Below are positions 1-12,925 of a stretch of DNA of 64,000 nt, piece by piece. Source of the DNA: Mytilus galloprovincialis (taxonomy: Eukaryota > Mollusca > Bivalvia > Mytilida > Mytilidae); assembly GCF_965363235.1 (NCBI RefSeq), contig NC_134844.1:49968872-50032871 (forward strand), written 5' to 3'. The notes under the pieces are model-generated. The model was not told the DNA's origin, did not search any database, and was given only the letters and a program-made list of their open reading frames with translations. The number at the start of each line of letters is the position of its first letter. The first letter of the stretch is position 1. Position numbers and translations under genes: made by a program.

Positions 1-640
1 AAATCCAGGCTTAGAATAAGATGTATGTTGTTCAATTCGATTACGGACCTGCGAATTCGCGGATATGGTCTTGTCTCGATAACGATCCCCATAACATTAT
101 TTTGACTCCTTACTTATGCTCTTTCGACTTAAAGTATTAATTTTAAATTGTAGATTTTTCTTTTAAATTCCACCTAGTAGGAACATACTAGTTTTTAAAA
201 AGTTTATCTTTTCAATAAATGCAAAATATAAAGAAAATAAATCAGGATACTGTTATTTCATGTGATGTCAAATTTGTTAAAATCGCCTTTTCTTAATTCG
301 TAACTAAGAATGATCATAACCAGAGCTGTGTGTTAAAATGAATTCTCCACTTTTGTGAATTTATATTGTTATTAAAGTTAACAGCTTATAATTAGTTGCC
401 TCTTGGTTGATTTTATACATTATATTTTAAGTAACAGTGACTGGTCATTTCATTTTGTATTGGGTTTTTTTTTTCGATTCGTTCCAATTTTCTTTCCTTT
501 CGCCCTTTACAGGTATCCCTCTCTTCACCTCTTTTAGTTTTTATCATTTAGTGAAATCAACTTCACAAATATATCATATAATATATTCATATAACAAAAG
601 ACACGTTTAAAACTATTGACTTGTCTCATTAGGTCCTATT
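1..640. other. AT-rich DNA, nothing recognised
   Basis: No frame, repeat or splice-site set that I can support. Confidence 0.5.
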
Positions 641-648
641 TAATAAAG

Positions 649-936
649 AGTTACGACCATCACAATTTTAAGTTACGACCATCCTGAACATTTTTGTTTT
701 TTTAGTTACGACCATCATGCTCGAATTATTGAATGATCATTTTACGAAAATTGAAATGTTTTTATGTATCAAATTTTGTTTCAATATCAACGCACTGATG
801 ATTAGTATGTATGAGACAAGCGGTTTTACTGAAACATTTTTTTACTGCACGAAAATCGGAAAAGAAAAATGTATCCCTAGAGTTGTCTCCCATCTTCAGA
901 TGGTCGTAACTTTAAGTTACCACCATCCGCTTACCA
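649..936. repeat. Small foldback of GTTACGACCATC motifs
   Basis: GTTACGACCATC occurs three times on the left (650-716). On the right GATGGTCGTAAC TTTAA GTTACCACCATC makes a short hairpin (about 899-927). It is a probable miniature inverted-repeat element. Confidence 0.4.
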
Positions 937-1370
937 CCAGTGAGTACGGGTATCAACAATGAACAAACGCTCTACAACATAGCCAGCTATAAAAGGTATT
1001 GAAATGACAAATTTAAACAATTCAAGCGAGAAAAATAACGGGACTAATTTATGTACGAAAAAAAGGACAAATGATTTATTAATATTAATAAATAGGGAAT
1101 AAATTCCACAACGGCTTGCCATTGGCGAAAACCAAAGATTAATGTACATACAATGCAAATTATAAACTCTAAAGGTTGTAAGATTATCGAAGAGACATTG
1201 TATTCAAAGTCCGACAAAACTTTATGTAGTGGTTAAAAGGGCATGTTAAAATCTTGATGAACGAAATCCTTCATTTTTTTATTGGCGTTCTAAATGGTGG
1301 GATTAAATTCGACGCCTCTTTCGGGGACTGTGCCTAGCAATTTTGCACGTAATAAAAGAGCACACGAAAC

Positions 1371-1488
<118 letters not shown>

Positions 1489-2350
1489 GAAGCCGTTTGC
1501 AAGGCGAAATTTATCTCATCAATCTCTCTTTCCCCAGACCTGGTAGTTCTAATTTCAAGTTGCTTATCCTGATCGACATTCTCTGTAGATCAAAATTATT
1601 CAAAAAGGGTATATTGTCCCAAAAATGTGTAAAATACTTGTCACTGGACATTTAGAAAACGACGACATATTTTAGCATAATAAAGTTTACCAATTCCAGT
1701 AACTCATTTTGTCCCTTACTCTAACTACAGCTGAGGTACAACCATGTACAAATGTTGATGAAAGTATTTTACGACCTGGACTACCTATCTTGTTCGGTCG
1801 AGAGATTACATTTTTACATGCTGACATGCATACTTATACAAACTATTATATTTTGTCACATCGAGTGTTTTTTTTTAAGTAAATACAATATGGACATCAA
1901 TTAATAAACGGGATGACTTTTTTATATTCTGGGGGCACCAAGATGATTTTTCTGACACAGAATATTCCTTTCGTCTGTTGCTTAATTAGATTTCTGTTCG
2001 ATTTTGCACAGAAGAAGAAGAAAATATTTTATTTCCAATTATGGGCCGCAAAGGACATCAACATTACAACGTCAATAATTTTCATAACACAATCATTACA
2101 ACGTCAATAATTTTCATAACACAATACAAACAATGACATAAAAAAAAGAATAAAAAAATGAGAACTATTTAAGTTCTTAAAGAATATGCAAATAAAGAAT
2201 CTATAATATGTTGTTTTTTTTTTTAAATACTAAAAGTGTGGTTGATATTGATAACAAATTTTAAACAAGTATCCCAAAAAGAAAAAAAGATATCCATATA
2301 CTATGTATAGTACATAATAAATTGAATCAATTATTAAAACATATAATAAC

Positions 2351-2582
2351 GAGGGCCCTCATGGGGTTTTTGATTATGTGATTACTTGGCCGTTTTTTTA
2401 ATGATTATTTGATTATTAAGCCAAATATTTCATGATTATTTGATTACCTAGGACTGTATTTTTAGTTTATGATTATTTGATTACTAAAGATAAGCAAATA
2501 TTTAATGATTATGTGATTATATTGGCAAAAAAATGGTGATTATGTGATTACTAGGACCCCCCCCCCCCCCATGAGGGGCCTC
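2351..2582. mobile_element. 232-bp small inverted-repeat element with TGATTATNTGATTA ladder
   Basis: The ends GAGGGCCCTCATGGGG and CCCCATGAGGGGCCTC are near-perfect inverted repeats. The interior repeats TGATTATGTGATTAC-like words about seven times, all on the same strand, and contains a run of C. No clear target duplication. Confidence 0.55.
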
Positions 2583-2589
2583 AGTAACT

Positions 2590-3960
2590 AGTCAAAAAGA
2601 AAGTAGAAGTTAAGGATGTCTATGACTCATCCTGTGTCAGCAGCAAATACATGTAGGAAAATATTATGGTTTCCTAAAGGCAGCTGACACCAGGGGGCGA
2701 TACCTTATGGATCATAGGCATGTAAAATGTGAGAAAATGTCTCTTTCCTACCTGTATCAAAACAAACAAGGAGGCATCATAGGCAACTTGAATGCAGTTG
2801 AAACCAGGGGACGATGCCTCAAGGATATAAGAGAACTTTGAATAAATAATATGTCTTAACAATTAATTCTTTTTTCCTTTTAATCGAAGCATGTTTGTGA
2901 TATTCAGATGAATATATATATGTCCAATAAAATGTATATATATACACTCATAGATTTCCTTTAACTAATCATGCACAATCATTTCCTACATTTGGAAGAA
3001 TATCCAATCAAATTGGAAGTCATATTTGTGGAGTATTAATTATAAAAAAAATAACATTGGCATGTTTGTCTAAGTCCAGTGGCAAATATTTCATATATGT
3101 TCAGGACCCTTACAACTTAGCAATGGCTATAATAGGTAGGTCCTTCAATAGAGATCAACCGGGATGATAGCCGTAAAGTTTGGAATTCTATTGAAAACAG
3201 ATGGTATATATAGTTGGGACGGATAATTGGCCTTGACTCCCTACTTGTGTCCAGTGATTTTCGTTTGTTGCTTTAGCTTCTGTCATGATAGTAATGAATG
3301 TAGATGTTTTAGATAACTATGTGAATCTTATCTTTTAGGCCTATTTACTCTTTATTCCACCAAGGGATATGATTGGTTTTCTTATCTTTTGGTGTTTTAA
3401 TTTCTTTCAACATTCCAACATTTAACTGTATCTAGAGATGATGGAGATATATTATATCGAAGTTCGCAAAAGTGCAAGAGTCTTTATGTTTCAATACAAA
3501 AATGACTGAAATACATACAAATGCATAAAATATAAAACTGTATACAAAGACGGAAAAATTACACAGAAAAAGATACAAAATAGAAAAAAAAACTTAAACT
3601 GAGTTGACGTATCGCTATAGATAAGACAAATCTATAGATGCAACATACTAGCAGATGATATGCAGTATTCCTTAATTATCGATTTGTAATTGTTATCTAA
3701 ACTGTCCTTTTGAATATTGACTCTCGTTTTTGCGTTTAAAGAAGCATAACAGCTAATGAACGTTCATGTAAGTATATTTAGTATTATCTAAATAAATATT
3801 TAATCGTTAGTATACTCATTTTGTAAATTCAAAAAGTTAAGACATATTTACAGGAGACATTGAGCTAACGGTCAATAATGATTTGTTTCATTTTTGCAAG
3901 AGTAATAAAGGGAAAAAACGTTCACTTTATCGCCGCGCGAATTCTAAAATATTTTTTTTT
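2590..3960. other. AT-rich intergenic DNA
   Basis: Two CAG(C/T)TGA(A/C)ACCAGGGG(G/A)CGAT words near 2681 and 2799 show a short direct repeat of about 118 bp spacing. Otherwise nothing. Confidence 0.4.
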
Positions 3961-4725
3961 AAATGCTGTCATCGGAGGAGCGCAGGACATTTTAGCGAAA
4001 TATTTTGAAGTACTTGTGAACTTTTGAGCGCAGACATTAGAGTCAATTTTAGGGCCGGACAAATCCGTTCACCTGTATTTTCGATAGAACATTTTAGCGA
4101 AATTTACCTGGTTGAATAATACTTACTAAGCTTCGGGCAGAAGTTTGGACAATCTAGACAAGATACAGAGAAAGAACAGTTCCTAATGCAATTCAACAGT
4201 ATTGTACATGGGGTTTATCCAGAGCCCATTACGTACGTTCTCTAGGATATAAATTATAAATTGGATTAATGTAAAGCTATTGCAAGTCTAGTAATACTAG
4301 CATCATGTGATCAATATTTTGTTATATAATTACAATAAAATACTTATATATATGTATGTATACGGAGTCTTCCGAATAAGATTGTTTGCTATCGGCATTC
4401 GGATTGATGTTGGAATACGTGGATGTTAGGTGTCACTTTTAAACAAAGGCAAGAACGAACTTTTAACATTTCAATTTATTAAATATTTTAGACATTTAGT
4501 GCTGTATTGGGCATCATATATTCATATTGTGCTTGTTTTTTTAATCTATTATATATTATTATAATAGGTTAAAAATATTTCGCTAAAATGGGCATTAACA
4601 ATTTTAACTTTCGCTAAAATTGGTTAAAAATCAGGCGCTAAAATGGGTTCTACTTTGGCGCTAAAACGTCCGATTCTTTTCGCTCAAATATCCTACCAGT
4701 GCGCTAAAATGTCCTCCGCAGCATT
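3961..4725. mobile_element. Possible MITE with TTTTAGCG/CGCTAAAA motifs at both sides
   Basis: AGGACATTTTAGCG near 3983 and its reverse complement CGCTAAAATGTCCT near 4702 form inverted ends, with ATGCTG outside both. ATTTTAGCG recurs on the left and CGCTAAAAT five times on the right, in opposite orientation. The middle is AT-rich and has no frame. Confidence 0.45.
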
Positions 4726-4936
4726 GGAGTACATTCAATTTGGTTAAAAAAAGTAAAGCGATGCCTATATATGTAGGAAAAAATAAAGGGTGATTTATGG
4801 TACATTTACTAAAGTTAAATGGGAGCTCTTATTCCACTGTTCAGAAGTAGATAGAAAGTTGTTCTGACACAACGTGCTTTATTTACCCTGCAACATGTAT
4901 TAGTTAAAAGAAATAAATTTGCGTTGCTGTCTGTCA

Positions 4937-4939
<3 letters not shown>

Positions 4940-4975
<36 letters not shown>
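4940..4975. repeat. (TA)n microsatellite, short
   Basis: About 17 TA units in AT-rich flanking DNA. Confidence 0.85.
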
Positions 4976-4979
<4 letters not shown>

Positions 4980-6400
4980 ATCTCATTTAATTTAGCTAAG
5001 ATCAGGTCATTACTTTTCTTCTTAGTTAAATACGTTTGTGCTTATCATTACAGTCAGTACTGTGGTCCTTCAGTTGTTTACATCCTTGGACTTTGACGAT
5101 AACTGTCTCATAGGCACTTATATCATTTTTATATTCTGATATTCGGCCAGCATATTATACGTGAACATCTATAATATATGCAAATGAAACTCGTTAAATT
5201 GTGGTTATATAAATTGGATTTTTATGTCTTGAGAATATTCACTACAAAGGTAAGACATTATCAATATTATTGTATTTTGGTGGGTCATTTTTGTAAACAT
5301 TTTTGATTGAAAAACGCTATAATGCTAACTCTTAGTTGATTGTTTTTTTTTTTTCTTCTTTAAATTAGTTGTTAGGATGCATTACCATTGAAGTTTAACT
5401 AATTCCCACTTTTATTTAATACATGTTTCATGAAATAAGTCAATTTGAAGTTTAAGTGAGCTACATTGAATATAAATGGTACTTGTGCAATTGCACGTGA
5501 TCATGTACATGTACAAGGCTTTGATTGATTTTATAAAAGGTTCTTCTGGATCCGCAACTTCCAATAATCAAACAGTTACTGATTTGCATATAGTGATTTT
5601 TACAACTCTAAAAAGGTAAACATATGTATTAATATCAATTCGCATGAGGTCAACTTCTATTCGACGCAGGTATAGTGATGTTTGAAAAAAAAATTTAAAA
5701 AAAAATAATTCAGTGACCCTAAAAATTTTAAATCATAAAAGATTATAATTTTGAAGCAATAAGTAATATAAAAAAAATGTGAATTTGTTATTTTAAAGAT
5801 ATATAAATACATAGCCACGTCCTAAGAGATAGGTGAATTAAGGAACAGTTTCCTCACTAGGGCAATTTTCAGTCTTAATGTAAATTCATTGAAAAACAGA
5901 TTCGTGTGTGTATTAAAAGCATGGGTCTTATCAGCGGGCATTGTAAATATTTCTCGTATACAAGATGGCTCAAATATTGGTAAACTTTATGGTCTCGACT
6001 GGCATCCCATCATATGCTGAAACTTCAAAATATACATGTTCTTCCCATTTTAAACTGCTTGGACACGCTACTGCTTTTCATTTCCGTTTTATACATTTAT
6101 AAACTCCTATGTTTGTTGTTGTTTTAATTCCATCTACGTAGTATATACGTTCTGATCTAGTTCTGCTATGTTTAAACCGTTCACAATTTTATAAACAAAA
6201 ATTCCATAAGTCGGCCCAACTACGAACTTCATCAGAAATTACATACATTTTGAATGCGTAATAGTCAATAACATGCATGCTAATTTCCTTCGTCGTATGT
6301 CAGTTAATTACCATATTAATACTAAACAACACCTGTTACATTTGTATCTTCCAAGTCAAGACCATTGAACTTCTGTGCACTTGACATCTTTATTTTTTTA
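4976..6400. other. AT-rich intergenic DNA, nothing recognised
   Basis: Short A and T tracts only. Confidence 0.5.
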
Positions 6401-6688
6401 CTACAAGATGTTCAGTGAATGCAACAAGTGTTTCTGCACTAACCTCCAACTTGAATGTATTTCGTCAAGGTCAAAGATGTCATTACTTGAGGGTCCGAAC
6501 TGCAGTTTATAACTTTTAAAAGAGGGACGAAGGATACCAGAGTGAGAGTCAAACTCATGAATAAACTGACAAAGCCATGGCTTAAAATAAAAAGACAAAC
6601 AGACAAATAATAGTATTATAGAAGACACAACATACAAAGTAGGATTTATCTCTCCCCAAGACAAGATACTTGTATCTACGTTCGCCAT
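6401..6688 (-). CDS. Possible first exon of a small single-pass membrane protein
   Basis: An open frame of 95 residues starts MANVDTSILSWGE and has one strong hydrophobic segment (about residues 17-36, YVVSSIILLFVCLSFYF) followed by polar sequence with DIFDLDEIHSSW. Just after the TGG codon, AG|GTTAGT could be a splice donor (near 6438), so the last 14 residues may be intron. I do not recognise the family and found no partner exon. It may be a chance frame. Confidence 0.3.
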   Translation of the reverse strand: MANVDTSILSWGEINPTLYVVSSIILLFVCLSFYFKPWLCQFIHEFDSHSGILRPSFKSYKLQFGPSSNDIFDLDEIHSSWRLVQKHLLHSLNIL

Positions 6689-7554
6689 TCTTATTTAAAA
6701 TTTAAATGAAACACATTAAAGTAATTATACCAACTCTTTCAATTTGTCTTTTATTTTGGAATTGGGAATACTTGTGTAAAGTATACAAAAGTAAAATTTG
6801 TTAATACTATTGTAAGATGAGAGAGTCTTAGATTGTTTGTTCTTTAAAAGATCTAATTCACGCCACCTCTCATGTCTTGTTGAAGTTCGAAATTACCACT
6901 TGATTTTCAAGAAAAATAACGTGTAGATAAAGTCAAGTTGAACCGATTATTTCAGCAAATTGCATCTAGAGAATGTTCACTTTAAGTACTAATTACCAGT
7001 GATTTTTAAGCAAATAACACCTAATCAAAGACCTCTTGGTCTACGTGTACGAAACAACAATTGATTTTCGACCGGATAACGTCTAAGGAAAGTCATTTTC
7101 AAGTACGAAATTACCATCCACTTTCAAGCCATTAACATGCAAAGACAGGCCTGTTCGAATATAGCATTCGCGTTACATCTGTTTAGATGTAAATAAAGTT
7201 TTGTACGAAGTCAAAAATACACATGATGGTCATATTTCGATGGTCTCCATTTCCATTTTCTTTATTTTTGTCATTTTTCTCTAATCTTCATCTCTTTTAA
7301 TCATTATTCTCTATATAATGTTTCAGCAATGCATTTATTCTGTTGTTTTTTGGGGTTTTTTTTATCTTTTGGCTTATTTTTCTTGTTTTTGCTTTTTTTG
7401 TTGTTAGAATCTGCCAATTACTCTGTATTGTGTAAAACCCTCATCAGACCCTTCTACATGAAAGCAAAGGAAACGAAGAGGAAAAAAACTCTTTACCTTC
7501 ATAGTTTGCATAAAGCGCGGGAGTTGACCAGCTGTCAATATTTGATATGAATAA

Positions 7555-9185
7555 AATTGAGAATGGAAATGGGGAATGTGCTAAAGAGACAACAACCCGA
7601 CCATAGAGCAGACAACAGTAGAAGGTCACCAACAGGTCTTCAATGCAACGAGAAATTCTCGCACCCGGAGGCGTCCTTCAGCTGGCCCCTAAACAAATAT
7701 ATACTGGTTCAGTGATAATGAACACCATACTAAACTCCAAATTGTACACAAGAAACTAAAAGTTAAAATGATACAAGTCTAACAAAGGCCAGGGCTCCTG
7801 ACTTGGGACAGGCGCAAAAATGCGGCGGGGTTAAACATGTTTGTGAGATCTCAACCCTCCCCCTATACCTCTAGCCAATGCAGAAAAGTAAACGCATAAC
7901 AATACGCACATTAAAATTCATTTCAAGAGAAGTCCGAGTCTGATGTCAGAAGATGTAACCAAAGAAAATAAACAAAATGGAAATAATACATAAATAACAT
8001 CAGACTACTAGCAGTTAACTGACATGCCAGCTCCGGACCTCAATTAAACTGATTAAAAAATTATGTCTTCATCATATGAATATCAGGCACAATCCTCCCC
8101 GTGAGGGGTTTAGTATTATACCATCATAACATATATGAGAAGAACATAACCCGTGTCATGCCAACAACTGGTTTATTAAGAATAAATGTGTTTAGTTCCG
8201 ATGCAAAGACCCTATAAGTGAATCAATATTAACGCCAAGATATGCAATTTCTAATGACCTGACAACAGTATCGTAACTATATCCCTTCTTAATAAGTCTA
8301 TTTAAAGGTTTTGTTAGATTCTGAGGTAAATACTGACATTTTTGTGCTTTATAAAGAATATTTCCATAAAATATTGGATGTGAAATACCTGAACGTATAA
8401 GAAGTCTGCATGTTGAGCTATATTTACGAATGATGTCCTTATACCGATGATAAAATTTAGTAAATGTTTTGACTAGTTTGTGATATCAAAAACTCTGGTG
8501 TAATAATTTTTCAGTAATACATAAATTTCTCTCGTTAAAATCTAAAACATTGTTACATACACGAACGAATCGTACAAGTTGAGATATAGAAACTCCGTAA
8601 GATGGTGACAAGGGAACGTCACCATCTAAAAATGGATAATTAATGATAGGAAATGAGAAATCATCTCTTTTATCATAAATTTTAGTATTAAGCTTTCCGT
8701 TAATGATATATATATCAAGATCGAGGAAAGGACAGTGGTCATTGTTAGTATTAGCTTTATTTAAAGTAAGTTCAACAGGATAAATTTCTTTAGTATACAT
8801 ACTGAAGTCGTCATTATTGAGAGCTAAAATATCATCCAAATATCTAAAAGTATTTAAATTATTAAATTTGTGTATCAGATGTTGCTGATTTTTTGTCATA
8901 AATTGTAACTCATAGCAATACAAAAACAGGTCCGCAATAAGTGGTGCACAGTTAGTCCCCATTGGAATTCCGATAACCTGACGATATACGGAACCTCCAA
9001 AGCGAACAAAAATGTTATCTAGTAAAAATTCAAGAGCAGATATAGTATCAAAGCATGTCCAATTGACATATTTTTTTATGTTTATTGCTACTAAAAAATG
9101 ACCCAAAAGAGTTTGAACATATATATTCACATTCTGACTTTTTAAATGCCCATTTAATTAGGTGTGTGAATTTTTTCTTAATGAA
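7555..9185 (-). mobile_element. Penelope-like retroelement, 5'-truncated copy A
   Basis: Minus-strand reverse transcriptase sequence (main frame 9130-8486) with IGIPMGTNCAPLIADLFLY, the FRYLDDILALNN catalytic block, HCPFLDLDIYI and KIYDKRDDFSFPI. This series is typical of Penelope-like elements. From about 8480 down to 7555 runs a 0.9-kb 3' tail that also occurs alone elsewhere in the window. The 5' side stops near 9185, compared with copy B at 36-37.4 kb. No GIY-YIG endonuclease is seen; in some clades it is N-terminal and would have been lost here. The frame is interrupted within the region homologous to copy B, so the copy is dead. Confidence 0.72.
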
Positions 9186-9189
9186 AATT

Positions 9190-12100
9190 CATATTTGATA
9201 TTTTTAATGCATCATGGCCTACAAGAATTAAACGATTTAATGTTAAATTGAACCATAATATTATGTGATTGCTATCAAATTTTTTGAAATGTATATTAAT
9301 CGGAGATCGAGTAGTAATAAAGAGTTGCAAGACACCAATTTGGATAATAAAAACAAAATTTGAAAGACATCTACAGAAAAAGAAAAAAAAAAAGAGCAAT
9401 ATAAAACTGTTTATATAAAAATATGATAACAAAAACTACACGAAAAATCGTAGTGATCGCAAGTGCTCCGAAAGAGTTAGCAATTCCTGTTATATATATA
9501 TATAATTATATAGTTGGCTTTATACTTTTACTAATTTCATATTTTACAATAGTTCTTCTGACGACATTGCTTTATTTCATCTGACTGTTTTGATATATTT
9601 TACGAGTGCTTTTGAAAACTTTCTATAAATGTTCTTTTGCCAACAAATTATTCATTTCATCCGACGTTTCTGGTGTATACTATTCGGTGATTGGCGTATT
9701 TACTCATTCAACATTTGATCAAGGGTTGTTTATTGTTTCTAATTGGAGTACTCAAATTGACTTATCTAGTCTCAAACGTTTTGGAAGGAAAATATATTTA
9801 AATAATTTAAATTTCATCAGCAATACAATCAACTTAATTATGGTTGATATGCTCAGAGAGTTTGGTTACCACGTTATCAATCTTTTCAATATCTAAAATA
9901 ATTATGTTTGATATGCTCAGAGAGTTTGGTTAGCACGTTATCAATCTTTTCAATATCTTAAATAATTTATACCATTGCTTATAGCTTATAATCGTTATAA
10001 AAAAGCAATGAATACACTTCTGAATGCAAACTTCAAATATCTAGAAAATGCAATCACAGATATAATATGTAATATGCCAAAATCAATGGTAAATACGTTA
10101 ATAGCATATCAATAAACTCATTACAGATACCCGGATTGACGCACATTTCGTCTACAAAAGACTTATCAGTGAAACTCATTTAAAAAAAATCGAATAGGCC
10201 AAATAGAGTACAAAGTTGAAGAACATTGCGGACAAAAATATCTCAAAAGTTTTGCCAAATTCAGCTGAGGTAATCTATTCCTGAGGAAGAAAAGCCTAAG
10301 TATTTAGTATCAAAGAAAGTTAATAGTTAATTCATAATCTTGACCATATCAATGGTAATTCAGGTCAACACAAAAGTACTGACTACTTCACATTCTAAAT
10401 TGCTTTTGAATCTGCTTTTTAAAATTAACAAATTTTCCCTTGCGTTTAGACACCAAAACAAAACCGCATAAAATATATCTAACATCATTGGACAGAGGGC
10501 AATTATACTCTATATGCAAAAACAGCTATCGTTATTTAGTTTAACCTTTAATTATTGACTAAATCTAAAGTTGAAGGCCGTGTGGTGACCTATACTTGTT
10601 AATTTTTGTGTTTCTTGTGGAGAGTTGTCTCATTGGCAAGCATACCACATCTTCTTTTTTTATATTTATTGTTATACAGAATATAGCCTCCTATGTAATC
10701 ATATTTTCTCCAGATGTCTTTGACAAAGAATGAAATTCAATGTTGGCCTCCACTTTCTTCAGATGTGTTTTGTCGAAAATTGTATTTTGCCCTTTAGATA
10801 TTTGTTGTCAAAGACTAGCGATTGCATTTCTGTAAATATTGGCAACGCAACTTCCCATAAGAACTCCTTTTACGGCTAAAACATGTACCACTTTTACTAT
10901 GACGTTTTGAAAAAAAATCTTATCCTAGAATTGAAAGATCATATGCACCACAATTTTTTTCAAAGGTCAAAATATAGGGCGACATAGTTTCAATGTTTAT
11001 ATGTCCTGAACTTCTCAGAATTTAAACTAACACTAAATTGTCTTAACTACCCCTACCTCGAATGAAAGTTTACCACAGATTTCAATGTAAACAATATGCA
11101 CATGTAAATGTACTGGTAACATTCCCAAGTTATGTCTCTGTGAGATGGAACACAGTGAGCATACTTGGGAACCAGGATGTAAACAAAATTAATTTTCTAT
11201 GAATATTCAAGATCTCCCGAAAGAGGCGTGTTTTGAGAAACAGCTGTATTTACAAAGTTCAACCTATACAGACATTTATTCAAATAGAAAACTATCTAAA
11301 ATCAATTTTTCTCACATTAATACTAATTTATTAGAATTATAGCCTTAAAGAAATCACTGCGTATACTCTAAGTTTTTCTTTATTGTACATTTTATACCCC
11401 CCTTTGATTTTATCACCTGTTTCGTTTTTTTTTTAAATTTGAAAACAAGACTTTTATTATTGCCAGCTTACCCTATTTTCATATTTTGTGATAAAAAATG
11501 CCTAGATCCTGTTTAAAACTGTTTTGATAACATATTGAAAACATATCAGAATACTATAAATGTAATGTTTAGCAGTCAATCATTACAACATTCAAGATTA
11601 TATAAAGTATCCATTCCAATATCTGTCTCCAGTCCATATCTTACTGTATGCCTATATGTCAATTAAAGTACACATTTTCTGCCTCAAATGGTTAATTATG
11701 AATTCTTGTCACAACAGTATCATCTGTAACCATATATCTGACACAATTTAGCTATTATATGAACTAGAAATGTTGAAACAAAGCCAAATTTGCAATAGTT
11801 GTATGTATGCAGATACCAGTCTGAAATAAAAAAAAAATCACTTAAAATGTTATAGAGATGACTGCTAACATCTTTTTTTTTTTTGCATAACTTCCAAGCA
11901 TGGTTATTGTTTTCTATATCAAGAACTTTAAAATCATAAAATCATAGCATTTACAACTTTAAATTATTTTTTTTATGACCCAGGGGGTAGGAAATTTTCT
12001 CTGTTTTTTGCCCCTGGGGCCTCAAATTTCTAAATCATTCTGCTGTTTCTAGCAATTTGGAATATTTAGTGCATATTCAGGATAGAACAAACTATTGTTT

Positions 12101-12880
12101 AACTTAGTTTTGTTGAGATATTTTTTTTTCTAGCTTGTATTTATTATGCTGTGGTGATAAAAAATCAGATCTAGGTGTTGCGGCTTACTTTTAGGTTATC
12201 GAAAGGATAAAAACTCCCAATAAATAATAATCAGGAAGGATCTATGAGTTTTCATGACTGCAAAGGGTAAATATAAGCACTTCTTAACGATTTAACTTAC
12301 AAATTGAATTAATTTTGTATCCAGGACTTTAAGTAAACTATGCATACTGTAAACTGTGAATTTATGCTGAGCCATCATATTTAAGGCCCATGATTCGATC
12401 AATCTTCATTAAATATTTACAAAACTTCATATTTGAGTTAATTTCTTTAAAATCTGTGAAATAAAGCAAATTTGGTTACATTCTGAATGTTCCCCTTTTA
12501 CACCCTAGAGCTGTTAAGACAACACATCTTGTATTTTAAATACTTTCAAATTGATGATATTTCAATTTACAGTCACCAGCTGTTTTATTTAATTGGAGTT
12601 TAATGTTCATTGCTATCGTGCTCTGTATGGTTTACTCATTAAGACTTTGAACACCAGTGCCACATTTACTGCAACAAAGGCACATTTCGTCAAAAATTTT
12701 CTTAAATGAGACAAAAATATTCTAAAATGTAAAAGTGTAAACAAACATCAAAGAGATGATTGTTTAGGAATAAACTACATTAAAACACATTTGGTATGTA
12801 TAAGGCTGTCTTGATTTACCAAAAAAAAAGGAAAATACAATTAAATATATGTTTAAAATAATGTTTTCCAATTTTGTAGG
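9190..12880. other. Upstream region of the ankyrin/SOCS gene
   Basis: Apart from the family A piece at 10565-10662 and a near-duplicate of about 70 bp (9838-9895 and 9901-9960, both with GTTTGATATGCTCAGAGAG or GGTTGATATGCTCAGAGAG), no structure was found. A promoter and 5' UTR exon should lie somewhere here. Confidence 0.4.
10565..10662 (-). repeat. Dispersed repeat family A, short reverse piece
   Basis: GTGACCTATACTTGTTAATT to GGCAAGCATACCACATCTTC is the reverse of the family A head. Confidence 0.5.
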
Positions 12881-12925
12881 AAATAGGAATACTATCATCA
12901 TCATGATTAGCAAGGAATAACGAAA

